The notes under the pieces are model-generated. The model was not told the DNA's origin. It saw only the letters and a program-made list of their open reading frames with translations, and did no database searches. A program made the translations under genes and the position numbers. A DNA stretch of 64,000 bases from Iris pallida (taxonomy: Eukaryota; Streptophyta; Magnoliopsida; Asparagales; Iridaceae): contig JANAVB010031417.1 in NCBI GenBank assembly GCA_029216955.1, positions 15,762,555 to 15,826,554 on the forward strand, given 5' to 3'. This document shows, piece by piece, positions 1-11,210 of this stretch (the first letter of the stretch is position 1; each line of letters opens with the position of its first letter).

Positions 1-495
1 AGCTGCGGCCTCAATCTGGAGATCTGCTGGTATCCGGACCAGGCGAAAGATCTCCTCTATATGCTCGATCCACTCATCAGCATATAGTATCCCCTCTGTT
101 ACCAGAAAGTATCTGGGGCTCATCTTCTAAAACAGCTCTATATCCGGTGTCCTCGGCTGCTGAACCACTAGTCGAACTGCGACTGTTGTGAGGGCCAACT
201 CCATGCCCCTGTCGTGTCGAGCCTGCTGTCGATCCATGAACTGCTGGAAGTATGCGAACATCTGTGCCGCATCCACGTATCCTGTAGGCGGTGGCTGCTG
301 GAAGGGCTCCTCTGCGATGACTGGGTCCTGCCTCCGAGCCGGTAGAAGCATACCCCCTGCTGCTGCTGCCGAGGTCTCAATACGAGCAGAGGTGGCAGGA
401 GTTGCAGTCCCCTGGCCCTGCTGTACTGGCTGAGAGATAGCAGTTCCCTCTATAGCATCCCTATGAATGGTACGCTGCGATCGAGTCTCTACCAT
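1..495 (-). pseudogene. Gypsy-A gag N-terminal part, truncated by the window edge
   Basis: This is the start of the capsid polyprotein of a minus-strand Ty3/gypsy element. Reading begins at ATG 495 (MVETRSQ...), a basic start typical of plant gypsy gags, followed by a Gln/Pro/Ala-rich linker. An in-frame TAG falls at about 127-129. Beyond it the same frame continues to the window edge with the capsid signature PRYFLVTEG, then ADEWIEHIEEIFRLV, which matches the start of the Retrotrans_gag domain (Trp plus the IE.IF pattern). The stop makes this copy defective, and the rest of gag-pol lies outside the window. A gypsy gag is well supported; the exact lineage (Tekay/Del-like) is inferred from the LTR style. 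Confidence 0.75.
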
Positions 496-736
496 CCTGA
501 AGATAGACAAACAAGAGTATCAATTTCTGAGAAAAAATGATATAACAAAGGCGGACAATTAAAATTCAAAGGATCAGCTGACAATAAGGATTTAGATGGT
601 AATAAAGGAATTTTTTCTAAAGTGATTGAGTACCTTAAAATTAATGTCCTATATCCTACTGCAGGCTGTAGTGATACTCTAATTCGAATACCACTACACT
701 TCTAGTCTAGACCTGCATGGGCCACCACTAAAAACG
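496..736 (-). other. Gypsy-A untranslated leader between 5' LTR and gag
   Basis: This non-coding stretch lies between the gag start and the LTR end (read on the minus strand). Such leaders carry the primer-binding site and packaging signals. No clean tRNA-Met site is visible directly after the LTR end; a degenerate AGTGGTAT-like string occurs further in. No gene seen. Confidence 0.5.
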
Positions 737-1580
737 TGTCACGACCAGCACCCTAGAGTAAGGGCACGAGACGTGGGTACGTCCAGCCTACGCCGCAGTG
801 TCGGCGGTAGAACGCTGTCCTAGGTCACAACATCTAGCAATAATATACTAAACAATTTATACTTCCCGAATGGGGGTGACATTGCAGTAAGTAAACTCAA
901 TCACAACTAAGGAAGAAGAAAGCACCATATGATATAGTACTCAAGGAAAACAGATGATAAAGTAGTCTAAGATAACATCCCAGCAATATCCAGAGTACAA
1001 ACTCAGCTACAGGCTATGGAAAAATATATACAACTCAAAATCTCTGAACAGAAGTAAAGTCTAGCTAAACAGTCTCAAGACGACATAAAATAAGATAAGG
1101 CCTAACTAAGCTAGTCTAGGCAATGGGGGTGATGTCCTCAGCTAGAGCTGGGTCCTCCTGAGAGTCCATCTCGCAAGTGTCATCTAGGGCTGCCCCGTAG
1201 AAGGTATCCACACAGGCCTCCTCCTCGTCCTCTGTAATATTTTCAACAGGTCCAATCAGGACAGGAGCGAGCACAGTACATCTCAACAGTTCATAGCAGG
1301 TTAGAAAATATAATCATACAGTAAAGTAAGATACAGGTACTGAAAGAAATGCAGTATGTAAACAGAGAGAGAACTGTAATAGAAATATCTACTATAAATA
1401 TAGACTAACAGTGGCTAGTGAGTAAGAGTATAATATAGACATGTAAATGGCATAGGAGATTCTGATGAGACACTATGGAAAGATTCTGATGCGATACTAC
1501 TTGGGTATTATTCACATGTCTGCTTCTACTCCCCCGTACCCCCAATCAATACACAAGTATCCAACCAGGTTATGTTATGA
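737..1580 (-). repeat. Gypsy-A 5' LTR, inner (U5-side) part
   Basis: On the plus strand the LTR begins TGTCACGACC at 737, followed by a block containing GTGGGTACGTCCAGCCTACG. The same block opens the X LTR at 39496, which fixes this as an LTR terminus shared by two related elements. The LTR is interrupted at 1580 by a CACTA transposon and resumes at 10137. The two parts total about 4.15 kb, a long LTR as seen in Tekay/Del-like elements. Confidence 0.75.
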
Positions 1581-1860
1581 CACTACAACAAAATAGGTTA
1601 ATAACGACACTTTCTTTACGACACTTTCTAAATAAGTGTCGTTAATTTTTTGCGATGATGACACTCTATTAAAACGTGTCGTTGTAATTGAGTATTTAAC
1701 ATAACCTACGACACCTTTTTAAAAGTGTCGTAAACATAAAATCAACAACACTTTTAAGAACACTTAAAAATGTCGTATAATATTATATCTAAATACGACA
1801 CTTGAAAAATGTCGTATAATATTATATATTAAAACAACACTTGAAAAGTGTTGTATAAAA
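1581..1860. repeat. CACTA left terminal inverted repeat and subterminal motif array
   Basis: A ~16-bp terminal inverted repeat is followed by about ten copies of the motif ACGACACTTT / AAAGTGTCGT in both orientations, some forming local palindromes. Subterminal arrays in CACTA elements are known transposase (TNPA-type) binding sites; binding here is inferred. Confidence 0.8.
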
Positions 1861-4527
1861 TTTTATTTCCTACAGTTTTTTTCACACTACCGCCTTATCT
1901 GCCCGAAAATTTTCAATTTAGCGCCCGCAACCAAAAGAATTTGGCGCTGAAGAATGATATTATTCCCTCTCCTCTCTTCCATTTTTTTCTTGCTGTCTCT
2001 TTCTCTTATTCCTTTCCCTTTCCCTCTCCTTAACATTCTCCTCCATTGCACACCCTCTCGAAGGTTGGGCGGCAAGGGGCTATGGTCACCACCGCGGCTC
2101 GGAGGTAAGAATACTTTTGTTGGTCGGCGCCACCATCAGCGCCGTCGTAACCGCCGCCGTCTAGGTCGTCTCTCCCTCTTTTTTTCGAGATTTTCTTCCT
2201 TTATTTATTATCTATGGTTAATAATTAGGGGTTTTCTTTCTTAATTAGGATTTAAACGAAGAAATCAACATCTGTAGGCGAGCAACCATTCTCCTTACTT
2301 GGTTTGAAGTAACTTGAAGCCGTAAGTATTTGTTTTTTTGGCATAAAAAAGGTTTCTTTTGAGTTGGTTCTTCTTTCAGATTTATTTCTTCCTTCAACCA
2401 TGTATTTATGCTTTGGCTCTAAGCTCCTAATTGTTAGCTTTTTCAGTTTCCTTAGGGATTTATCATAATGTATTTTGGAGTGTCCAATGCGAGTCTTACA
2501 TGGAATCCCACATTTTGGAAGTGTTCTTGCTTCTTAGAAGGTCTGTAATATTGGTTTCAAATGAGTATCATTTTTTTAAGTTTTTGGGGTTTCAGGAATT
2601 TTAGTTGAACTGTGAGTTATTTTTGGCTTTATGGCTTGTCGGTTTTGGCCAATAATGTGAATCTTGCTCTAGTTGCATATTTAACTAGAAGTTCAAAGGG
2701 AAAGAACCACCTCAAATGCATGTGTGTGATCTGTAGACATAATTAAAATTTCTAATATAGTAGCAAATTGTGCTAATTTCGACTCCATATCATTTTTCTT
2801 GAGAAATTTGATTTCATATGCAATATAGTAATATACTAGTATCGGTCTTGTAAGAAGGGAAGACCAAATGGAAAATGCTCTATATCCAAAAAAATTAAGC
2901 TGCTAATATTGCTATAAGATGAGTTATAGTTCATGATATATGTTTTAATATGACAACATTCTAAATACAAGCATCTAAGTGGCTCTTTCTTTGTCTTTTA
3001 TAAGGCAAGTATTTTTTAGGTGCAATGTACAAATAATAGTATATTATTCCTCAAATACGTACCTAAAACTTTATAGTTAGCTTATCTAGACTCTGCAGAT
3101 GTTGTAAGAGAATAAAGAACTATTAAAAAGAAATCAGCATCAATTGCTAGTTGGAGAATGTTATAAGAGCATGAATGGAAGTAATTATGGATCCAGGGTT
3201 AGTTTTAGCCAATATCTTGTATAAACTTGATGAATGGTTGGCTGATTCATAAGCGTTCTGGTTTAGCTACCTGGCATATATTTCCTTGTATGTTAGGTTT
3301 ACTTTTGCTTGCTTACTTTTTCTTATTGGTTATAGTAACAAAAGTTTTTGGTTCCTATTTGGCTTTTAGTGTAGTTATATTCCATTAAATGGACATAAAC
3401 CATCTTTCAAGCTTTGAGGATCTAGAATCCATTTACCCTTTGTGTACCCTTGATATTCTTTTTTTTTTAACTTCTTTGTTCTTAGTTTCATCCAATTCAT
3501 AGCTTCCATATGAAATCATTTCTTCTTTTCACTTCATTGATTGTCTTAAGGGTGAAAAGGTACCAACAAGTATTTCAAGACACTCACACACACCTGTAAC
3601 AATAGACTTATCAGGTACTTTCTTCTCCATTAAAGAGAGAAGACGGTAAGGAAGGGTGGATGTATTGTCTTTAGGAAGAAATTTTTATAATAAAAGTTAT
3701 CAATGGATTGTTGCAACACTTAATTATAAGTTGCCTTCTTACTCAACTTAGGTAAGGTGTCAGCTCATTTCCCATTTTTCTACTCTCGACTCCCTAGAAT
3801 TTTGTCGCTCAGATTTGTGAAACTACAATTTATGACCATGTCTATGCATTTTCAAATGTACTTCTCAAAAGATGCACTTCCTCTCTACATACTGCCCAGA
3901 ATATGCACTATAACTTCTCTTCATGCTAGATATATGGAAAATATCATTTTATATTTCGATATTAAAATTGTATATTGTTGGAACTTCAGAAAGTGCATTC
4001 AATTTCATTAGCATACAAATTTAGGTTTAAAGTGCATTCAGTAAATAAATTTCTCTTATTATAATTTCCCCGATCTTTGCATTTTTTAGTTTTTAATTTT
4101 TTGTAGATAATTCATGGACCCATAGGTGAGAAATTAGTGAATAATTTAATTTTTCTAGTCTTAATTTTTGTCTTGGAAGAATTGTTTCTATGGGAAATGG
4201 TTTATTTAATTGTGAATTTGGGAATAATTGGTTAGTGTTTGTGAAAATGTTCCTTAGGACTTGATAATTTCTTCCATTATTTGTTGGAAATGATCTACTG
4301 GTTAGTGTCTGTTAAAATGTTCCTTCTCGTTTGATTCGTTTTGGAGTTTTTTTAGAGTCTGGGTAGAAATTTTGGTGATTCGAGTCATCGATCATGTATA
4401 GGTCTATTGAACATGGTTGTTGTTGAAAATCGATCGCTTACAAAAAAATTTGAGACAGCTAACTGTTCATCTTGATTGATATTTGTTCCTCTAGGATTTT
4501 TTAGGACTTTTGTTTACTTTGCTTCAG
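1861..4527. other. CACTA interior, no recognisable gene
   Basis: AT-rich non-coding DNA. A C/T-rich then GC-rich patch at about 2030-2180 looks like the 5' UTR or first exon of a plant gene and is followed by intron-like sequence. No homologous coding exon could be named. Confidence 0.4.
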
Positions 4528-4770
4528 GATGCTAATCAGCTGATGCAGTTGCTAACTTATGGAACAGTGGAAGCTGCAATCATGCAGAGGGTAGAGGCAA
4601 AGGCCGAAGTCTATGGCCAGGAGGTGACTCTTGGTGCAGATGGCCAAGACAACGAAAATCTGCCAACTTACAAGATCAAGCCTAAATTGGTAGCTGACCT
4701 CTATGGAAAGTGGATCATGCCACTGACGAAGGAAGTTCAAGTGCAATACTTGCTAAGACGGTTGGACTAA
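4528..4770 (+). pseudogene. Captured chorismate mutase C-terminal exon
   Basis: An exon preceded by a polypyrimidine tract and a TTCAG acceptor reads open for 80 codons to a TAA. It contains QRVEAKAEVYGQEV, then YKIKP..VADLYG and the terminal IMPLTKEVQVQYLLRRLD, which is the conserved C-terminus of plant chorismate mutase (chorismate to prephenate, Phe/Tyr biosynthesis). Only this last part is present: the N-terminal three quarters of the usual ~250-residue helical enzyme, including much of the active site, is absent, so it cannot be a functional mutase on its own. It lies inside the CACTA element and so is a transduplicated fragment. The frame is still intact, suggesting recent capture or a tolerated chimeric transcript. 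Confidence 0.9.
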
Positions 4771-6371
4771 AATTCTGATGAACTAGCAGAATCCAGCATA
4801 CAAATCCTATTTAAATTCACACGAGAAAGCCAATCACGAGAGAGTGCTAATATTTGGAAATTGAACAGGAAGTCTTAAATTATATTCCTTAGTAGTTGAC
4901 ACATGAGAAATCAGTAGACTCGGACATTTTCAAGTCTGGAAAATAAGCCAGATCTATTGGTTTGAATATTTCTTTTGTACAAACATACAAAAGAGAACTA
5001 CTCCGTGGATACTTGTACACTACTGTACTAGTCTGGATACAGTACGATGTTGCTTAGTGGAATGAAAGAACTACTCTGATTGTGATGTTCAATGTTAATA
5101 CATAATGTATTTGCATCGTTCCCTTGTATTTTCTTTTTTTGTGGATCTAAATGTCGATAGAGTACTATGTTATTAGGTACCAACCATGAAATGGACCAAA
5201 ATGCTCCTGCAAGGGTGAGGGGAAACTTTCTCAAAAGGACGCTAACCCAATGTTGTGATGTTTGCAGGATAAACAAGCTCTTCAAGTTATCTGCTGATGA
5301 CACAGTCAATTAAGGTGACAATTGCAGAAACTAGCTTGACCTGAACTCTGTCGCGGGGCAACATCCTAATTCTTTTTCCTAATATGTTATCTTCGGTTCT
5401 TCACTCAAGGTACTTTATGTCATCCGAAAAATTCATTACTTTGGACTTGATTCTGCTGCTTCATCCTCTATATGCCTGACCATGCAACCTAACATGCTCT
5501 TGATTTCCCAGTTCATAGGAAGTACAAATATTCTAATAGTCATGAATGGGTTTACTCAAGGAAACTCTGTCATGTAATAGACTTACACTATCTTCTAAAC
5601 TCGTGTTGTGGGACCAAGTGTATCTCCATTCTACTCATTCTAAGAATCAAGCTAGTTCTGATAGGTTTTCCTTGGTCTGGTCCCATAATGTTCTTCTCTT
5701 TGTGTTTGGTTTTTTTTTTCCGAGTTCATCTATATGATTTCTACCAACAAATACTACATCTGGCCTTAGAGTATGTCTTCTGAGAAAAAGAAAGCACTAC
5801 ATCACACTTTTTTGTCAATAGTAAGTTTTGTGAAGTTTTCTATCTTCTAGTTGACATTATGAGAAGTAATCTGACTGTCATAGCGTAATAAATACTATGA
5901 ACTTGTATGATTGGTTGTTGCTTCTTGACCAAGTTTTTCATCTTCTATAAACTTGAATTCTATCATGTTATATGATACCCCTCCACTCCTCGTCATCAAA
6001 AGTAAACCCCTCCACTCCTCTTGTAAACTTGTAAGCTCCAATGAACTTCCCTCGTTCCATACATTCCAAAACACTACTACATTGCCAACCAACTTATTCT
6101 ATAACCGATTACCCTAACCGAAGTACACCATTTTCATCATACATGTTCTCTAGCTAAATGACAAAGAAGAGTACTTCGAGTTTGCATGGTTTGTTTCTTT
6201 TCTTGCTTCTTATCCATCTTGAAACATTCTTATTATACCAAATTTTCACCGTTTAGATTGTATAACCTATCTAATGAAGCCTCATGGTACTCTAGAACTG
6301 TTTGGTTGCTGAGTTTGAAGGGTTTTGTTACCAAAAAGATTAATTTTATAAATATGGCATATATCTTGCAG

Positions 6372-6445
6372 GTGGGTGCCCTGTGATTAAAGGGAATAAA
6401 TGGTCGTCTACAAAATGGATGCACATCAATGAGTATAAAGTTTAA
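6372..6445 (+). pseudogene. Captured prolyl 4-hydroxylase last exon
   Basis: After a TTGCAG acceptor (to 6371) the exon reads GCPVIKGNKWSSTKWMH and ends with TAA at 6443-6445. This is the C-terminal strand of plant prolyl 4-hydroxylases (2-oxoglutarate/Fe(II) enzymes of the ER/Golgi acting on hydroxyproline-rich proteins), whose usual form is GCPVI.G.KWS.TKW. Only this ~24-residue exon with a plausible acceptor and the native stop was found. The His/Asp iron ligands are not present here, so it is a fragment carried by the CACTA element. Confidence 0.8.
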
Positions 6446-7548
6446 AATTAAGCTAAAGGTTTTCTCCTACTTTCACTTGATTTTGATATAGATTTTTTTT
6501 AACCTATAATGTACATTGCTTGGTGTTGCGGCTTGACCCTGATATGTATATGGTTCCTAGTTATTTCTTCTTGATCCTTGTTATCCGATAGTTGATGTCT
6601 CTGAAGATGTCAGTATAGTCGGTTAAGTGGCTTACACGAGTGGACTGACGAGCACATGTGGAAAGTTCAGCATTTACTCTTTTCGACCTTAAAACCAAGT
6701 AGTGCATCCTTTCAGTTTCTTTATCTTGAAGCTGTGCTGAATCCATTACAAACTGTATCAACATTTGTGTTATTAATTGTAACAATAGGGATTTTCTTAG
6801 AGATACAGAAAATTTGGTTTGTTTTGTCCCTTGGCAGATAGTTAGAAGGTTTCAGACATTATGGATTGCTATAAAACTAAACAAACCGGTCTGTTTTAAG
6901 TTTTGTTCTTATGCATGATGTATGGATTCTAGTGGCCATCATGCACATTGTTAGGAGCCTATATAATATAGATAAAAACAAGATAATACTTGTTTTTTAA
7001 CAGAGGACTCTGGTTGTCTTCTATACTAACCCTGCACCATTTGAGTGACTAAAGTCACATCTCTTATATATGTTAATTTTACATCGTCATGGTTGCAGCT
7101 AATAAAAGATCCAGTGATGCTTCCTCCTTTTTCTGCCAAATTGAAGGTCTGGTTTATATAACTAGGTTTTTCTGAAAACTTAAGATGCTGACTTCTGGTA
7201 TGGTCTAGTTTGATGTTTCTCCAATATCATGGGCCACATAAATAATAGTATGATTGATTTTATGTAACAAATGGTTATCATATATATGAGCTTGTGGTGG
7301 CTCACCTTCACAAAATGGTGAAATCTTGGGGGTAGGTAAAGCCATATAAAATAACAGTATGCCAAATTTATGGTCAGCTAACATGAATTCTTTTCGTCCC
7401 TTTAGCTTTGTTAAGGAAGGTAACTTTTGATAGTTTTTCTACTCTCTTGATGGTTTTTTTTCATAACATGAGTTTAATTACATTTCTATTTTCTCTAAGT
7501 TATTGGAAGGTAACTTTTGATGTATATGATAACTATTTTATTTGTTCA

Positions 7549-7654
7549 GGGAGTTGTGCAGGTATGTAGTAAGCAATCCTGAGTTTAATTACATTTCCAT
7601 TGATTCTGTCATTTGGCTAAAGGGAGTTGTGCAGGTATGTAGTAAGCAATCCTG
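7549..7654 (+). repeat. 33-bp direct duplication
   Basis: The 33-bp string beginning GGGAGTTGTGCAGG occurs at 7549-7581 and again at 7622-7654 without change. It includes AG/GT splice-like junctions, so it may be a duplicated mini-exon of an unidentified captured gene. Confidence 0.6.
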
Positions 7655-7964
7655 GGATTTGGATATGCACAAATGTCCTCTTCTGGGATGTTCAAGCATT
7701 GCTGCTCCAATTTCTCAACTCTTGTCATCATTTTGAGATCTTAGTTTAAGAAATCGTCATCTAACTTAACTGATCTTGCTTACAAGTTGTATCTTGGGAT
7801 GATACAAGCCTTCAGGCTTCAGCTTTTGCTTGCCAAGACTTGTAGTTGAGAAATTAATTCTTTCCATGTAGCTGACACTTTTTTTAGGTTATTGACATTA
7901 TAAAAAAGTTGTAAGTAGACATTGTTGTAGACTTTTGCTTCTATGGCTACTAAGCTACCTGATA

Positions 7965-8086
7965 TTGGATACCGGAAAGTGGATACATGATGATATATTG
8001 GAAATACCAGGAGACATGACCCCATTTGGATACCAGAAAGTGGATACATGATGATATATTGGAAATACCAGGAGACATGACCCCAT
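7965..8086. repeat. Two-copy 61-bp tandem repeat
   Basis: Two adjacent 61-bp units start TTGGATACC at 7965 and 8026 and differ at about one base (CGG versus CAG). It is a recent tandem duplication inside the CACTA interior; no function is apparent. Confidence 0.85.
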
Positions 8087-8732
8087 GTAGGTATTATAGG
8101 ATGATAATTCATATCATATTCGAAGAACTAATACATCACTATATCTAATAAGTATCTATGAACAATTATAATTGTTGATCAAGAATTTCTAATATCGTAT
8201 CTTGAGTGTCAATTATCGTATCTTGAGTTGTTGGTTTTAGCGATCGGTGATATTTCCATCTTGTGTCAATTTAAGTCGTAACTTATTACTCCCTGCAGAT
8301 TTTCATGGGCACAAAAGCGTCAACATGCATCTTTTTTACCAGGTACAACTTAGTCCCAGTGAATATGCTGCACCAAATTAGTTTTTTTTTCTCTTAATCT
8401 GATGAGAAAATATTCAAAATTCTGAACCTGATACGGTTAATATGACAATTCAAAGTGCGTCAATCATGCCTCGGGTGCTTAAATCCACTCCAAGCATGTA
8501 TTAGAATGGACTCTACATGGAAATTCTAAAAGCTTCTGAATGATGACATTCAAGAAAGTTGAGATCTCCTCTTGGTATTAGAATTTACTGTTTTTCCGAC
8601 TCCCGGATATATGCTCATGGATTATAAATTATCATGAAAACTTATTAGAGAAGAATCTTCAGGTCTTTGCATCTTCTATTAAGAATGTTCATGGTACCAA
8701 TAAGTTTTTCCAACTTATAATATTTGTTTTAG

Positions 8733-8990
8733 CACAGACTCGAAGTACCTTGTATCCTTGAGGAGCAGTGGCCCTTGCAGGGTATGGGACCTGACGTAAG
8801 CCACAATTTCTGCCAGTCTGTCCAGGGAAGATGTAAGCAGTTAATTCCATAATTACATATATTTTTCCAGATTTCCTCTTTAGTATATGGAAAATCTGAA
8901 TTGTACACATCTGCAGCGTGAAAAGTTTGGTTTCTGCAGGTTCTTTCAGAGCACTGATGGAAATCAGATGATCTGTGTTACTGCTATGCA
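8733..8990 (+). pseudogene. Captured SEC12-like / PHF1-like WD40 gene fragment, two exons
   Basis: Exon 8733-8832 reads DSKYLVSL..SGPCRVWDL, a WD40-repeat blade of the plant SEC12-like family (ER membrane guanine-exchange factors for SAR1, including the phosphate-transporter traffic factor PHF1). It ends at a GAT/GTAAGC donor. An in-frame TAA at 8797-8799 breaks it. After a short intron (acceptor CTGCAG, 8916) a second exon in the matching phase reads FGFCRFFQSTDGNQ then VTAMHG, the next conserved segment of the same family. The similarity fades at about 8990. The assignment rests on remembered family motifs; a different WD40 protein is possible. Confidence 0.65.
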
Positions 8991-9397
8991 TGGTTATGTT
9001 CCTAAGTCGTTCTTTGAGAATTTACACATAGCTCAATTTTTCAAAGGAGCAATTTGTAGCCGTGAGATGGGTAATTTCTGATCCTAATACATTTTCCACG
9101 TGGTTTTGGATGAATCTGGCAATGTGGTTTTGGATGGTCTTAGCATCAATCACAATAATAAAGTAAAATGGATCAAACTCAATTTTGTAAACTATAGACA
9201 TATCATACTTGGAGATAACACCATGGGGCTAAGACTTTTGGTTGTGATAGTGTATATGTTCTAGAGATTCTGTTCAGGAATTATTCTCTGTCTTGTGATT
9301 ATATGACTTTTTGCAACTAGTAATGCTTACCAATGATGGGTTTGTAAGTTAAGGATATATAATCTTAATTTTAACACTTTTTGCTTTCATCTTGCAG

Positions 9398-9508
9398 GAC
9401 ACCGAATGGGGAGGGCTTAAAGCAGGTCAAGTAATGGCAAAGTCGAAGCCAGACTTTGCAAAATGTGAAATAATAAAGGAAGGAAAAGGTTCGAGTTTGA
9501 TGCTCTAA
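9398..9508 (+). pseudogene. Captured terminal exon of an unidentified gene
   Basis: A CTTGCAG acceptor is followed by a 36-codon open frame (DTEWGGLKAGQVMAKSKPD...) ending in TAA. The composition is clearly coding-like in an AT-rich surround, but I do not recognise the family. It is in the same orientation as the other captured exons and is the last one before the right CACTA terminus. Confidence 0.45.
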
Positions 9509-9684
9509 AAAGGTGGACGCTAAGAAGTAGTACTAGGACTTGCATATGTAATAGACTTTGTTACTCTTAAACAAGTTGAATGCTATATTCTTGTAACTTT
9601 TTATTGACATTGTACGGGTTGGAACTTGTTTAATATATTACTTTTGGCACATTAAAATTTTATCTTTTGTGAAGATGATTTTGG

Positions 9685-9689
<5 letters not shown>

Positions 9690-9753
<64 letters not shown>
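9690..9753. repeat. (TA)n microsatellite
   Basis: An uninterrupted AT dinucleotide run of about 64 bp. Confidence 0.95.
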
Positions 9754-9757
<4 letters not shown>

Positions 9758-9796
9758 TATGAAATAAATTTATATTTAGAATATGCTGATAATGCT

Positions 9797-10133
9797 TGGA
9801 AGGCATTTAAAAAAGTGCCATGAAAAGTATCCATGACATTTATTTAATATTATAGAATACTTTTAGATGACATTTATAAAGTGTCGTAATTTTGACGACA
9901 CTTATGAACTGACATTGAAGCACGTTAACATGACACCCGTAAGGTGCCGTGGAATAAACATTACACGACATCTATAAAATGTCGTCATAAAGTTATTACA
10001 CGACACTTATCGAGTGTCGTTGAAAGTAAAAAAACTTTTTATGACACCCCCTCTAGACAGCACTAAAAAAGTGCCATGGAAAGTCATTAACGACACTTTT
10101 CGAGTGTCGTTAAAACACTTTTTTGTTGTAGTG
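9797..10133. repeat. CACTA right subterminal array and terminal inverted repeat
   Basis: It mirrors the left end: repeated GACACTTTT / AAAGTGTCGT-type motifs, then the terminal TTTTGTTGTAGTG. Copies are more diverged than on the left. Confidence 0.8.
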
Positions 10134-10609
10134 TGATTCCATGCAAAGGCCCCCGAAGGATGATACATGAATATCCCATAAATGGGAATTCTAGGAGATT
10201 CTAGGATACCTAGTAAATGGGATAAGGATTCTAGGAGACTCTGTGATCATAAGAGTATATGTCACAAGTGATCAAAGAACCAATGAAGCATAGTGATACA
10301 CCATGTAAGTGAAACGCACAGAACATGTAGTACCCGATGCTCCCTAAGGATAACATCTCAAGAAGGGATCCATATAGTACCAATCCGTGTGACCAACGTG
10401 ACAGTAACAAGTAAAGTAATTTAATGCAGGAAATAATTCTAAGAAGGATATGAAATGATCAGAGAATGTACTCGTCTGGTATCTGAGTGTCCAATACGAA
10501 AGTACTGTTCGAGGAGTGGTATCTGGCTCCTATTTAGAACAGCACAAGTCACAACAAGTCCAAAATGATAAAATAAAGCACTGTAATACATTCTACATGA
10601 TTCTAGGTC

Positions 10610-10720
10610 AATATAGGCCAAAGTCAACTCTTGGTCAACTCTGGTCAACCCTAGAAGTCAAACTAGGTCAACTATGGTCAAACTAGGTCTAACAAGTCCA
10701 AACTAGGTCAAACAAGTCTA
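10610..10720 (-). promoter_or_regulatory. W-box-like (TTGACC) array in LTR
   Basis: On the element's strand this segment contains about six TTGACC/TTGACT copies, the core bound by WRKY transcription factors. The equivalent part of the X LTR (57896-58260) has a denser array. Placement in the U3 part of an LTR fits an enhancer role; this is inferred. Confidence 0.5.
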
Positions 10721-11101
10721 CACTAGTCTAGCAAGTCTATTCTAGGTCTAACAAAGATATACAAGACCATTCTAGACTTTCTAGGCAAACAGACTCACAT
10801 ATATGCCATAGGCTGTATCATGCCTATAGGCCAACCCTAACACAAGACTATATGACATCTATATCTAAAATACTACACATATTGATATGTTATCTAACAC
10901 AACATAGAAATACACTAGCTTTTAGGTTACCCATATACCTATATATAGGTATAGGCACATTCACATTTCATAGATATATATATAGATATATATTACATAC
11001 CGTACTTTAGGTTATAATACATATTCATTAGGAACCATCACATATATATATGTACATGTAGATATAGGCTTAATACATATATACATATAGATATACATTA
11101 C

Positions 11102-11210
<109 letters not shown>

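Larger units (their letters stand above)
1581..10133 (+). mobile_element. CACTA (En/Spm) transposon, non-autonomous, with captured gene fragments
   Basis: The ends are CACTACAACAAAA at 1581 and its reverse complement at 10133, the CACTA terminal signature. They are flanked by a 3-bp target duplication TGA (1578-1580 and 10134-10136), as this superfamily makes. Subterminal repeats of ACGACACTTT in both orientations fill about 250-330 bp at each end. The 8.55 kb interior shows no TNP2-type transposase. It is AT-rich and carries exon-like pieces of plant genes, all on the plus strand: chorismate mutase, prolyl 4-hydroxylase, a SEC12-like WD40 protein and one unidentified terminal exon. This is a gene-capturing, Pack-type CACTA element that depends on a transposase supplied elsewhere. 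It is inserted in the Gypsy-A LTR and so is younger than that element. Confidence 0.9.

Noticed and set aside
1848..2244. Short open frames near the CACTA left end as a transposase gene
   Set aside because: Low-complexity Phe/Pro/Leu-rich C/T tract; no TNP2 or TNPA similarity.
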